DNA from: Beroe ovata
Lineage: Eukaryota > Ctenophora > Nuda > Beroida > Beroidae
Assembly (NCBI GenBank): GCA_946803715.1
Contig: CAMPET010000038.1
Span: 86,720-150,719 of the forward strand
Length of the DNA: 64,000 nt
Direction of reading: 5' to 3'
The notes beneath the pieces are model-generated. The model searched no databases, was not told where the DNA came from, and saw only the letters and a list, made by a program, of their open reading frames with translations. Of the stretch, positions 35,657-48,413 are shown one piece after another (position 1 is the stretch's first letter; every line of letters starts with the position of its first letter). A program made the translations under genes and the position numbers.

Positions 35657-36202
35657 CTACAGGGTGTGTCAAAAATAAGTGGACAAAAGGAAACATCCAT
35701 ATCTATGTGCTCTACAGTCACTTGCATATCTCCGACTTTTTTTGCCATAAATCGATGAAATTTTCAGGATTTGTTCTCAAATAGTTAAGAATTGTTATGT
35801 TGAAGTCAGCATTCATTTTTGATGCTCAGATCGTGCGTTGTCGATGAATGAGGTTGAAAAAGCAGCTCTGTTGTTTTTTGCCAACTACTCCGTCATTTTT
35901 TGAGTTAGATACTAGAAAGTTTTTGAGCATGAAGGTGTTAGTCATGTCTATCTACGCTGCAAATTTCATTGTGAAACTTTTAACACGACAGGAGTTATAG
36001 ACAGCGTAAGAAATGTACAAAAACTGAGAAGTCAGTCTTTTGCTGATAACTCAAACATCTTTTGAACTAAGCGTCGTGAAATTTTTGAGAGAAAAACTTA
36101 TTGCCGATTCTTAACACACCTCCAAATTTCATCCGGAAACTCCGAACAGAAGCTGAAGTATGGACGTTGAGTTTTGCCCAATTTTCATGAGACACCCTGT
36201 AG
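35657..36202. mobile_element. Non-autonomous mariner-like MITE (about 545 bp)
   Basis: The ends are inverted: CTACAGGGTGTGTC at 35657-35670 and GAGACACCCTGTAG at 36189-36202. Reading the terminal TA as the duplicated target leaves CAGGGTGT...ACACCCTG, the start typical of Tc1/mariner elements. No transposase frame inside. The interior has degenerate blocks of the type GAAATTTTTGAG. Confidence 0.75.
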
Positions 36203-39200
36203 TATTCATGGCCATGGATTGATGTTGTATTATGGGAGGCTTTTCTAGCTTAGTTTAGCAAAAAGCAATTTATCTATGTTAACGATTTCTTCGTTAGTTC
36301 TCGAATGAATAGGATCAATCGGCATGGAAGAACGAGGTGTGGAAATTGGTGCAGACACAGACAAATAGACCCACACAGACACACAGACACAGACACACAC
36401 AGACACACAGACACAGACCCCCCCACACACACACATACTCACAAACAGCGCTGATTCTACTCTGTAGTGCATGCAGCACTGCGTAACACGCCGAATTTCA
36501 CACGCTGTCGACACTAATTGAGGAATGGCGGGAGAGAGGAGAGGAAAACAACAGAACAAAGCAATACTTGTATAAGGGATATATGAATAAAGTATGATTA
36601 ATATATTCGCAGGAAAAAAGAACCGTAATTTGAGATTTAAAGCACAGCACGCAACGCTGAGAAGGAGAAAATAAATGAGGACAGAGTGAAAAAGAGGGAA
36701 TGTTTTGGCATAGCTGTGGAACTGAGAGAGAGGGGAAACTAGTGTGTGCTCCCCTGTTAAACACACACACACTCACTCTCACTTCCGAGACACACCTAAA
36801 TAATTTGCCGAAGACACTGCGTAATATATATGACGCACGCGCATCACAACTCGAGAAGTGCTTAAGCTGGCAGAAGAGGGGAAAAAGAGGTCGAATCACA
36901 TCAAAAGAGGAGAGAGACGCGAAACAACCAAAGTGTAACTCAAAATGGTCTGACAAGGCTGCAGCAGTGATCTTATCAAGCAGCTGAGAGACAATTCTCA
37001 CTCCCTGCTGGGTTCAAATGTCAGGGAGGATATTGGAGAGAAAGAGAGGAGTGTTCTCTAATGAGACAGAGAGAAATAGATAAGCGAGCATGGACCCATC
37101 TCTCACACGGAATTAAACAAGAGGGGGGAGATAGTGAGCGCATGAGGGGGGAGTCCATATAGCGCGGATACCCACACATATATATCATACACCCTGCTGT
37201 TGTTATCTTGAAATGTCAGGGAGTTATACTATATAGCTCGTGGGGATTCCCCCTCTTCTACTCCGCTCTTTCTCTCGGTATGACAGGAGGTGCGTCATGT
37301 GCCCTCATTCATTCTCAGAGTTGCGTCACACCGTGTGTGTGTGTGTGTGTGTGTGTNTGTATATGTGGGAAATAGTACCGCACAGACAGTCACATAGTAT
37401 ATAGCGATTGAAACACCCAGGCAGGGATTGAGAGCTCGGTCAGGTATATATTACGACAGGCAGAAACCTAGCAGAAGGCTATACCTACCACAAGCAGCTG
37501 TCAAATAGCGACAGATGTGACAGACTAAAAATGAGTATGCAGTATGGACTGAATGACAGGCTGGAATAGTATGTTGTGCCCGTTGTGAAACTCATGACTG
37601 TAGAAGTTGATGCACTCCTGAGATATCATAGGTGCTATGATGGCACTACTGTACCTCTGAAGCCCGATATGAGCAACACCAGACATAATGGCGCCGGTAT
37701 ACGTGATCCATCACGGTATAATATTATGTTATTATTCGTCACACACACACACACACACACACATATATTCTACTGCTTGCAATATAATAGCTGTGCAGCA
37801 CTATAACTGTTCATAATATAGCGGATATGCGGGATCTATCATATCAGTGCTGTGTGTGCGTCAGGCTTACAGACACCATTCTCACACCTAACTTATAGCA
37901 GCAAACACTAGGATGTATGTTTCAGAGAGGCATATTAACACCGTATTTTCACTATCCATGAGCTGAGAACCTGTGAAACTGTTGATAACACATCGCACTC
38001 ACACACAAACACACACACACACACGCACACANNACACACAAACACACACACACACTCACACACATATTATATTTTGCCACTTATATGCATAGGTGTTAGA
38101 GTGTTACCCTGTTTTTTGTAGTTTTCTCTCATGCTTCTACCTAAGTGATGATAATGTTTTTAACATTGCAGTACTCGACCATCACATTATTATTAACAAA
38201 GTGCTGCTGCTGTGCGGCATAGTGATAATTCTGAGACTCGTGCTATGGGGGGAGGAGAAGATTGGCAACAACAACAACAACAACAACACTATGCGTGTGT
38301 GTTGCTATTATATAGACATCACTGCTCTGTTGCTATGACTGTTGTCATGTCTACTTCGTGTTGCTATGGCTACTAAAGATTCCTAAAGTCGTGGTCTAAG
38401 ATTAGTCTGGAGGCTACTTACCACATGATACATATATACACCCTGTGTGACTGTTTCCCACACAATCTCGACTGGCAAACACACGGCTTCGTTTACACAA
38501 TATGTAAAGTAAGATGGCAGTGCTCCCGGACAGAATAGTGACTTTCCACAGTCAGCTACTATCAATAACCTCGATTTATCTCCAATCTGAGATGACAGGA
38601 AAGTTTGCCCCCTACATCTGCGGGCTCATCTCGGAGAAATAACTACTGAAAAATAGTAGGTACCCGTCGTATTTTTAACCCACGGTGTGTGTGTGTATCC
38701 CAAGTAAGCTGATGCTGTCAGAGTTACTACACTTAGACGTTGTACTTAAGTTGACAAGTCAGCTAATGTAGGAAAGATTTTTTGCATAGAATCCGTCGGT
38801 TTTGTCTCTGTAAATGACAAAAAACTGAGGTCTGGAGTGTGGCCCAGCTTCGAGTTTCATACATCAAATTGGGAGGAAACCGGACAAGTGTGGTGTAGAG
38901 GGTACGCGGTGTTGTAATCGAGCGGAGTGATTGGCTGCGCGCTCTGCGCGCGGTTTGGTGTATATAACAAGAGATATTTACATGCGTATAGCATGTCCGA
39001 GACAGACACAGACAGACAAACAGACATAGTTTCCATGGTTCAGGTTTACACACCACGTTGTACCGGAGAAATGGTATTTATATGGGTAAGTGTTGATGTT
39101 TCTATCCGCTGTCCAATCACTCATTGCGCGAGACCCGCACACAAAGTCTGCTAAACGCAGAGATATGCTGTCAAGTAAAACGCACAATTAGGAAGATAGA

Positions 39201-41640
39201 TGAGCTAGATATAGACACGGCTTGATAGGAGAGAAGAAAAGCCTCCCATTTTGACACATATTATGCCCGATAAATTATTAGTAATCTCGGATATTTCCCA
39301 TTCTGAGTTACTGATGTTTACATGTGAACCAACAGCCAAAGACTATGCCTACTTCATGGGAAGAGTAGACGAAATTCTCAAAGTCTCAATGCCACATCAT
39401 ACTATCATAGACATCATAGACATCATAGGGATCATATGAACAAGTTTTGGGTACACTACAGATCATGTTATCATGAAGTTGTTCTGCAGCTCTCGCCAAA
39501 CCCAAACTATGGATATCATCGGATTCATATCCAGAATAACCATTGATAATATCAACGGGTACTCGGTGGGATCATGATTTTCTCTATTGAAGGGAGAGTG
39601 ATATGGATGATCCATGCTTGGCTGCGCGTCGGGATAACTTCACCACTCTAGTTTAGACTTAATGGGCACCAGAGAGCCAACGATCCAGTCAAATCATGCT
39701 CCGATGATCAATGATTTCAATCCGACCACGAATATAATTCGCATGTTTAGGCGTTCCCATAACCTCATAATGAGCTTTGCATCCCGATCGTGATATACAG
39801 CCGGCATGGTCCTTATCTAATTTATCTATAATTGGGGCTGCGCAGCTGTTGCATGGCAGCCCAGGGTTTTCGAAATTAAATCCCGCGTCATCATCAACAA
39901 CATTATGCAATCTCGTGCACCATAGGGGATTGAGACTTTGCCTCAGCTCGAGCGTATCATTATCATTATACGCCGCGTATCACTTAAATTTGAATTATTG
40001 GTGCATTAGTCGGCCGCTCGACGATGTGTATGAGTGTGTGTGCGAAGGAGCGGTATCACTTTGTTAAGATCACTGCGATCATACTCATTACCCGCAAATA
40101 TTCTAATCGGCCTTGTTATCGACACATGAAGTCAATAGATATAAATGCACCAGATTCCCAATATATTACAATTTGACCGATTATACGAAGCAGCACACGG
40201 GTGCAACTGATTTAGGGTAACGGAATCAGTGTCTGTCACCAACACGTGATACGTTTAGACTGTTATAGACTGTAGAGAGCCCGCACTAAACTTCAAGCAA
40301 CCCGCAAAGTTCCTACTTCAACCGGCAACCCGTACATGGAAAACGGAAACCGGTGTCGGTCAGAACTCAGAAGCAAGTGTCGGTCAGAAATGAAACGGAG
40401 GGTGAAAACCGACTTAAACCTTGATACGGTTAATCGCAAGAAACTAAATGTAATCCTCGCTTATGAAGGTGCTTTCCTTATAAATGCTAGTCGTCACCCT
40501 TGTATTCGGTATCAAGTTTCAGCTCAGTTAATTGCAGTTAATTGATCTGTCACTGTCTATAGCACTTACTACCAGAGCTGTTCACAACAACCTCAAATCA
40601 ATTACCGATACTCAATTGTTATCCCCGATTTCAGCAAATAATTGATACCTAAACGGTTTATAATAGAGAACGGGGATTTCAAATAAAAACCATTGCCAAT
40701 GGGAAAACAGATTGCAATACAAGATGTGGAACTTCATGATAAACGACGATGTGTGATATACAACGAGGAGAAATCATTTGGGAAGCCATAAAACTCCTGA
40801 AACATGGGGTCCTTGATCCGTCGATCTGTTTGAATTGTAATTAATGACCGAAACTGATAATGGTACCTCGATAATAACCACCTTCCACTGGTATTGAGCG
40901 TTTTAAGCTGGTTTTCACTCAAAACTTCCACATTTGGATGAAACATAGCAACATAAGTAAGCAACCAACACCCACATTCACACACACACACACACAGGTG
41001 ATAAAAGCCACTCTAGCACACTTTAGCCTACATCTGTTAAACTATAAAAAGGTGTTAATGTAAACAGCGAAAAAGACTATCGTCTGTCGATTACACGAAT
41101 CACTGACCTTATCGTAATTAACAATGCACGGAGGAGTTAGCGATGATCAGTTTGCTAATTGAACGGGGTCTGTATAGTGCAAGACCTCTCAACAAGACTC
41201 ACAGCTCGTTCCCATCTTAGTTAAACCTATCGCGAGTTGTTGTCATCAAAGCTCACTTTAGTGCACAAGCCCCTGTTTAACACCCATGATATGACGGTAT
41301 AAACGTGACTGTGTGTTTATGTCTGTGTGTGTGTGAGTTTGCGTTCATGTCGGGAACTAAGAGTCGAACACTTGGCAAATTTTCGGGATGTTTAAAACGG
41401 AAGTACACTTCATCACTCGGAGGAAGTTATGTTAATATTCAGATTCTACGAGACGTTAACTATTAACACACAACAAAGATCGCTAACAGCGACTATAACT
41501 GCAGGGGTGTCATGCAGGGGGGGTAGATGGCGAGAATTTAAGTGCTAAGTAGCTGCGATTGTCGGATGTGAGGATATATAACGACACGACTGCCTCGCGC
41601 GCTCCTTTATTATAATCTGAATCCGCGTGCGCAATAAGAG
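36203..41640. other. Gene-poor stretch with microsatellites
   Basis: No exon recognised on either strand. Short repeats: CA/GACACA at 36355-36440, TG at 37333-37362 (N at 37357), CA at 37741-37763, CA with NN at 37998-38064, AAC at 38268-38289, CA at 40977-40996. Frames over 60 codons, for example 36245-36772 on the minus strand, run through repeats and have no splice support. Confidence 0.5.
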
Positions 41641-41654
41641 CGTTGTGTCACACT

Positions 41655-41718
41655 GTCACGTGGGTACGATAGCGTTTCTAGGCAACGTCACGTGACCCTG
41701 GCGATGGCGTGACGTCAG
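41655..41718. promoter_or_regulatory. Compact E-box / X-box / E-box / CRE cluster
   Basis: Within about 65 bp: GTCACGTGGG at 41655-41664, GTTTCTAGGCAAC at 41674-41686 (an X-box with 1-nt spacer), GTCACGTGACC at 41687-41697 and TGACGTCA at 41710-41717. It looks like a promoter but no first exon is obvious on either side; the unrecognised plus-strand gene ending near 43.76 kb is the nearest candidate. Confidence 0.45.
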
Positions 41719-43302
41719 AGAACAGCGTGACCTGCTAAACATACCTTGTTGCGGACGAATCAGATTCAGAATGTGCGCTCCAACGGCACATGTTTGTTAA
41801 CAACGAATCCGAGAATCCTGACAAGATGGGATGACTTAGCGCACGAAAACTTAAACAATGTTTTTCCAAAAATAGCGAAATACTATATTACTAATCATGT
41901 AAAAAGTTGCATGCCCATTACATTATAGCAAGATTGGGAAGTGTTGAGCTACATAACCACACAGAGTCCATATTAGACATATATATGTTATATTAACAGT
42001 GTAATTATCACGGTGTATAATTATTGATAACTGGACTGGTAACTGGTACTACCATTGTAAATGCTGTTGAAAATATCTGGACACGTTTATGGGAGACACA
42101 TTCCACACATAGTTTATAGCTAGCCCGGTTTATTTCGCTAGCTTTTTCAGGTCCATTCAAACAATATAATGTTTTTTAGAAAAAGGCCGGTGTAAAATGG
42201 TATGGTGATTTAACTATGAAAGAAGCCGGATGGTGGCTTCACTGTTGAAAGGCACTTCCACAGAAGTTTGATTTTTGGCGCTTCAATACTCTCAAATGTT
42301 GAAACTCAATTTAATTATCTAATTAGCACTATGTTATCGGTCGAGACTATTGAATAATCTAAAAGTGATAATGATGCAGTAAGCTGGTTAACACGAACGT
42401 ATACAGCATTTCTCAGCCATCTTTGAAGTCGTCATAACATACTTTCTTCCTTAAAACCAGGTACACGATCTAAAACAATACCTAGAGCAGATGGGAACTT
42501 AATTTTCAACTCTTACCTCGGCGAAATCTCCAAGAGACTCGGCAAAAACTACAGTTGACTCGGCGGAAACTCCAGCAACTCCAAACTTTGGATCGGGCAT
42601 CGGCAATGCTTCTGCAGATAACATACCTGGGAATTGATGCTGTGTTTAGTATATCATAAACTCAGAGTTACTCAAGATGATGGTGTTTTCAGTATTATTT
42701 TCAGCTTATTTCAGTATTATTTTCAGCTATGACATGTGACTCGAGTGACAAGGAGAGAGAGCGTACCACCGTACGGTTTGGAACTCAGACATCAGTCGGA
42801 GAATGGAGATTTGATTTTAATGAGACATGTGTCACATAATATAATACAAGCATATCAATTTAAATTCAAGCTTGAGAAATTATTATGAGAAATTAAAACA
42901 ATCCATTGCGAATAAGACCTTGGCCATTGTTCTTTGTTTTACTTAATAAAATAACGTGGCCTTTCTAAACATTGGATTCGGTATATCAGATTGTTCGAAA
43001 AAAATGTAAAATTTTGTGAAAAATTGGAATTATATCTCAATCTTTCTGCAGAGTTTTTCATGTTGTCGTTTTTCCCTGCAACATTGCAATGGTTTTTGTC
43101 GGGATTCACTCAAAAATTCTACCCGAGTTCAGTACTACGTGAAACAGCCCAACACCCTGCAGTAATTGCAAAAACCCGTTATCCAACGCACAATTACTAA
43201 CGATCAAAAATGTGGTATTAAAGTTCAAAATGTGCAATTTTTCGATTAAAAAAGCCAAAACCCGTCTGGGCTAATGCTCACTGACAGATTCTGTCTAAGC
43301 AG
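41719..43302. other. Unassigned region with ambiguous open stretches
   Basis: At 42430-42610 both strands offer splice-bounded open frames: minus strand AG|GTATG...GCCGAG|GTAAGA, then TTTTAG|ATC to a stop; plus strand CCAG|GTACACG onward to TGA. They exclude each other and neither resembles a known family, so no gene is called. Confidence 0.35.
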
Positions 43303-43763
43303 ACATATCGGGATATAAAGACAAGACCTGTCAAAGTTTATCGGAGTGGTGAAGATATGCTAGATTTAGTGCGTCTAAACCCGAGAGGAAGCCCAGTTTT
43401 CCTGTCACAGGATATAACAGAGTTTTCACAGAGATCGGTCTGTTTTGGGGTGTGAACTTATTTTCACAGGGAGAGGCGTTGTCTAAGATAACAAAACAGA
43501 CGCGATGTTTCGTAGCGTCGAATAGAGGGGAAGTGAAAATTGACATGTGGAGGTACGCGGACAATCTACAAAAGGACCGGAAAAGACCACCAACTTTCGC
43601 ATTTACCGCGTACAAGCGATCCGAGGTCAGGCTAATGGGGAGTGATCCAGATGGGTAAGACCTCTGGGAATACGGATGTAAGGATTCATTCAGATCAAAA
43701 GCGCGACGCCGCCGCCACGCTTTCACTTTCAGATTGAAATTCGTCCTGAACACAGTGAAATGA
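43303..43763 (+). CDS. 3' exons of an unrecognised gene (partial model)
   Basis: Three open segments join in frame. First, 43303-43449 after acceptor TCTAAGCAG (reading PVKVYRSGEDMLDLVRLNPR, then FLSQDITEFSQRSVCFG). Second, a segment ending at 43654 with donor GG|GTAAGA (CFVASNRGEVKIDMWRYADN, KRPPTFAFTAYKRSEVRLMG). Third, 43733-43763 after CACTTTCAG (LKFVLNTVK and a TGA stop). The link between the first two is odd: the frames meet across GTGTGAAC...TTTTCACAG, which would be a 20-nt intron at 43450-43469, or a 38- or 50-nt intron if AG at 43487 or 43499 is used. A frameshift in a pseudogene is the alternative. No family recognised; 5' exons not found. Confidence 0.45.
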
Positions 43764-46700
43764 GCACTCAGACGGACCGGGAAGTTGGCCTGCGTTTATG
43801 GCGTCAGCGTCATCACTATTGCACCAGCAGCTGCACTCATTTGACAACTATATAATCAGCTTAACTGGACCGGTCAAAGGTGAATATTATTGCATGTGAA
43901 GGAGACCATTGGGTATCTATCAAGAGATGATCAGAAAATAACTGAACGTTCAGGTTATAACAGCTATTATTTAACTCATGAGAATGTTTCAAAAGTTGAA
44001 ATGTTGAAATGCAGCGGTAACAGTAGCTTGCTTTCCAATCGTTACATCAAACCTATCACCTATTACATCAGACCTATTAGGTGCGTATTGCCCAAATTTC
44101 ACTCGTCTTCGCCTTGAGAAATAATGATATGGCCAAATAACAACACAAATCACATAATGTCTCTGTAATCGATACGATCCCACGACCATACTTGATTTCA
44201 GGAAGCACAGCTACGACTTCAAAATGACATCGAAGCAGTCGACCCTAACCTCTGGTTGCTCTTGAACCGAATGGTTGACGTGCGTGGGTGAAAGTGCTCG
44301 TGGTATATACGCGCGGCGCCACGCGCACAAAATTGATCAGGCGTATGTATGTTGATCACGTCTCGACATCTAGAACAACTTCGCGCGTGCGCTTCTTTAC
44401 AAATATATGCAGATTTTGTGACATTGTGACAAATTGGCGGGAAAATGCGAGTTGAAGCTAATGTTTAAGATTCGGAAAATGTTTAAGTATCATAGTCCTT
44501 AAGACGAAATAAAATAAGTAGTTCGGTGATGAGAGTCTTTTTGAATAGCAAGCAACCTGGAGGCTTGAACATATCAAGTCTCAATGATGTTTAACTTTTC
44601 ACTGGCGGTCACTGGTCTCGTTTTGCCCTATGATCCGGAATGGGGAACTCAGTGATCTAGTTCGGTAATGAAAAACAGAACGAAATGATTCAACAACGAC
44701 AGAAACACCTCTTCTCCTTGATAGATGCCTCCCAAGCAAACCAATACCTCATATGAAGGAAGCTCCCCTATTGGTTTTCAACTGTGAGGGGACCAGAGCG
44801 ATGTTGCCGACATGTGGGTCAAATATAAGTCCCCTACAGAAATCAGGCAGAGTCATCTCTATTTAGATAAGTGATTCTTAAATCAACAGCAAAAGAAGTG
44901 TAAGGAACACATCATCAATCGTTATATCCCACAATATAGGACCTGACGATGTGGATTTACATTTCGTATTATGCGGGGAACTGAACTCAAGAAATCCACC
45001 CCTATGAAAGGGCAAGAGATTTGATGCTGCAAACGACTATAATGTGCTAGAGAAATGCAATGGGATGCAATAGGTACCTATTATATTGTTACATTTATAA
45101 CATTTAGAGAGTACCTACAAGCTTGAAAGTTTTGTGGCCAATCAGTTGCTCTTGCATGAACAAGACCTCATGGTTAAAGTCGGAAGTCCCTTCAAAACTT
45201 GAATGATGGCAATATCATTTTGGGAACAAAACGAAAACTTCACTACCTATTATGCCATTTTTGCACTGGAAAAACAGCATCCTTATCACAGCATCGTTCA
45301 CATAATACGTAATCAAGATTTCGGCATTTTTACCACCTCCCCACCTCCCCTTCCGTAATCATGGCTCAAAACCTCCTCTCGGAAAGGAAATATTATGTAA
45401 TCACACGCCACCCCCCCCCNNNNNNNNNNNNNNNNNNNNNNNNNNNNNNNNNNNNNNNNNNNNNNNNNNNNNNNNNNNNNNNNNNNNNNNNNNNNNNNNN
45501 NNNNNNNNNNNNNNNNNNNNNNNNNNNNNNNNNNNNNNNNNNNNNNNNNNNNNNNNNNNNNNNNNNNNNNNNNNNNNNNNNNNNNNNNNNNNNNNNNNNN
45601 NNNNNNNNNNNNNNNNNNNNNNNNNNNNNNNNNNNNNNNNNNNNNNNNNNNNNNNNNNNNNNNNNNNNNNNNNNNNNNNNNNNNNNNNNNNNNNNNNNNN
45701 NNNNNNNNNNNNNNNNNNNNNNNNNNNNNNNNNNNNNNNNNNNNNNNNNNNNNNNNNNNNNNNNNNNNNNNNNNNNNNNNNNNNNNNNNNNNNNNNNNNN
45801 NNNNNNNNNNNNNNNNNNNNNNNNNNNNNNNNNNNNNNNNNNNNNNNNNNNNNNNNNNNNNNNNNNNNNNNNNNNNNNNNNNNNNNNNCTCAGTTGAAGG
45901 GAGCACAGTATGTGCTAGCCATAAACAGTGGGTATATGCTTGGTAGAATGGGGCACAGTGAGTGCTAGCGATATACAGTGAGTAATGAGTATACGCTCAG
46001 TAGAAGGGAGCACAGTAATTGCTAGCGTTATACAGTGAGTATACGCTCAGTAGAAGGGAGCACCGTGAGTGGTAGCGTTATACAGTGAGTATACGCTCAG
46101 TTAAAGGAGTTCAGTAGCTTACATTTTAAATGAAGCCAATAGTTTTAAAGCTGTCTTGATTACGTAATCAAGGTCAAAACCCCCTCCCCCCTCTGTAATC
46201 AAGGGTCACCATTTAGAAACCCCTCCCCCTCAGCTGATTATGTAATATGTGAACCGTCCCTTATATTGAAAGTCAATCCTCCGTTTCATGTAAGCTTTCA
46301 ATTGCACTAACAGAGTGATGATTTCTTGACATATCATATGAAATTTCTATTTGCAATACTGAAACGAAGGTCCAGGCTCGCATTCCCACGATTTTGCCCA
46401 ATTGTAAGCCAATCACACCTAATAACAACATTTTTAGCAATCTCTACAGAAAAAATGATGTTTAGAGAATGAAGCAGGGGCCTGGAGGCACAGCCCCAGA
46501 AGCCCTACACTTTTACCTTGCTTTTGGTCCAGGATTAACTCTTGGCCTAGATTAACTCTTGTCCAAAGATGATGTAGAGGTCCAGGATTACATTTCCCAG
46601 AAGTCAAAATTATGTGAAGGATTAACTTATTGTAGGCAGCCCCTTGAAGCCACATGCTTTAAACCTTAGCTGAGTCCAAAGATTAGCTCCTCACTGAAAA

Positions 46701-47290
46701 TTAATTATATGATAGTGGCAGAGGAATGGATATTCCAATAAATTGAAATTGACTTGGACCTTATCCCTACAATGGAAAACATCCAACTTTCCCAGCAAAT
46801 TCTTGAGGGGAAAAATGTGATCAATACCTTCCAAACCTCTAAATTTCCTATCATAAGCTGAGTTGACCATCTACATATTGGACCCTTCTTAAGACACCCT
46901 GCATTGAAAGTACTAACATGTTTTCGGCATGTTTTGAACATGAGGTTGTCTACTTGGACAAATCATCTGACTACTTCACACTTGACCTTAAATGATGTAA
47001 TTGATTAAAGCATATCTTGTAATATTACTGCAAAGAAATTGCTGCAAAACACGTAAAATCCATCTACTTGATGACAGCAATCATTATTCATTGCATCAAG
47101 TTCGAGAAAATCAACTCAAAGAAAACATGAAAAAAATCCCACCAGCTCCACAAGCGCAATACCAGGCCATGGTTTTTTAAATTATCATATCGGTATCATT
47201 GACAGGTAACTTGTTCGTCAATTGATGGTAGAATATAATTTATAAATTTTTAATTGTGTCGCACTTTTACAACCCGCAAATTGCACTCAG
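43764..47290. other. Gene-poor region containing an assembly gap
   Basis: Contains 469 N (45420-45888) and the satellite after it. A plus-strand segment 44202-44291 after a TTTCAG acceptor reads EAQLRLQNDIEAVDPNLWLL to a stop and might be a terminal exon, but nothing upstream joins it. C-rich repeats of the form GTAATCAAGGnTCAAAACCCC occur near 45310-45420 and 46160-46230. Confidence 0.45.
45889..46108 (+). repeat. About 50-bp satellite beside the gap
   Basis: Four imperfect units containing CTCAGTAGAAGGGAGCACAG and GCTAGCGTTATACAGTGAG. The unit adjoins the 469-N gap, which probably hides further copies. Confidence 0.85.
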
Positions 47291-47299
47291 CAGTGAAAA

Positions 47300-47562
47300 T
47301 TTATGCGCGCTGCGTGACCCAAATACTCCGCGCGCGCTGCGCGTCTCCGTAGTTTCTTCGACTTTTCAGTTCACTGAGAAAAATAGGGGCGCATGGCGCA
47401 CAATGTGTGCACGACGCGCATCTTTCACCTAATTTTTTATAGACCTTTGTGAGTTTGTGCACACGTTGCGCGCCCCTATTCTACTCAGTGAACTGAAAAG
47501 TCGTAGAAACCACGGAGACGCGCAGCGCGCGCGGAGTATTTGGGTCACGCAGCGCGGGAACA
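47300..47562. repeat. CGCG-rich foldback (inverted repeat about 105 bp per arm)
   Basis: The left arm (about 47304-47415) contains GCGTGACCCAAATACTCCGC, CTTTTCAGTTCACTGAG and ATAGGGGCGC. The right arm (about 47453-47560) has the reverse complement of each in reverse order. A loop of about 40 bp separates them. The motif order matches part of the tandem duplication at 9.6-10.9 kb, so this is one repeat family. No transposase; a foldback or MITE-like element is likely. Confidence 0.8.
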
Positions 47563-48073
47563 TAGACCTTCGACGCGATGACCTTCGACGCGATGGGGGC
47601 TTGCACGCCGCGCGCAAGAAACAGTGGACAGATAATATCCGGCAACAAAATTTCTGCCAAAAATTTATCATGGGATGATTTTCCAACGCGAACGTTATAT
47701 TTATATTCCATGTGATACTTTTCAATTTTGGGTTCGTGGTGGAAATTTCAGTTGCCAGGAAGTTTAGTTGTAGCGATCTTTCCATAATTACTAGTGATTT
47801 TTCATATAACAGCATTGATTAATTTGATTATTCTCAATGATGAATTGCTCATGCATCTGAGGTACTCATACTAGAGAGCAAGTGAAAGGAATGACATGAG
47901 GCAATTGGGAGCCTTACCACTTCCTTTTGGTAATTATTTGCACATGGTTCACAATATGAAGTTGCAAGTTAAATACTGATGAAGTTTTTACAAGCTGTGT
48001 ATGTTATTATTCTTCAACAAAGTGCTCAACTCGATTCGAAGGAGCCTACTAACAAAGAGATACAACGCTACAT

Positions 48074-48143
48074 GTTTGAGATGCACAATTTGTTTCATGG
48101 TTATCAGATCAGGTAACTGTGAAACAAATTGCACATCTCAAAC
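48074..48143. repeat. 24-bp inverted repeat (hairpin)
   Basis: GTTTGAGATGCACAATTTGT at 48074 is mirrored by ACAAATTGCACATCTCAAAC ending at 48143, with a loop of about 22 bp. It lies about 270 bp upstream of the IFT74 start. Confidence 0.8.
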
Positions 48144-48413
48144 AGTTCTTTGTTCAGGAGTTTAATTGTGGTTACATGTTTCCTGTGCTATACATATTGC
48201 TATACATATTGCAATACATATTGCAATACATATTGCTATTTAAATTTAAATATAAAAATTGCATTGGAGGATTAGATATCAATACTGATGCCCTGTCATA
48301 TGCATATCAACATTATACATGTTTATAGATATATGTTTGTAACATGTTGTTCTCTTGAAACCATCTCTATGATTTACTTTTCACAATAAGTTTAGGTGTT
48401 AGGTACTGAAACT

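Noticed and set aside
36245-37001. Minus-strand frames of 175 and 167 codons
   Set aside because: They pass through CA/GACACA repeats, overlap each other in different frames and have no splice sites or family likeness.
42422-42610. Competing terminal exons on both strands
   Set aside because: Each strand gives a plausible short splice model, but they exclude each other and neither joins upstream exons.
43331-43753. Minus-strand frame of 140 codons
   Set aside because: Mirror of the plus-strand unrecognised exons at 43303-43654, which have matching splice sites and phase.
44202-44291. Possible last exon reading EAQLRLQNDIEAVDPNLWLL
   Set aside because: A good acceptor and stop, but no upstream exon in phase was found. 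Mentioned only in the regional note.
45313-45906. Long frames across the N gap
   Set aside because: Consist almost entirely of unknown residues.
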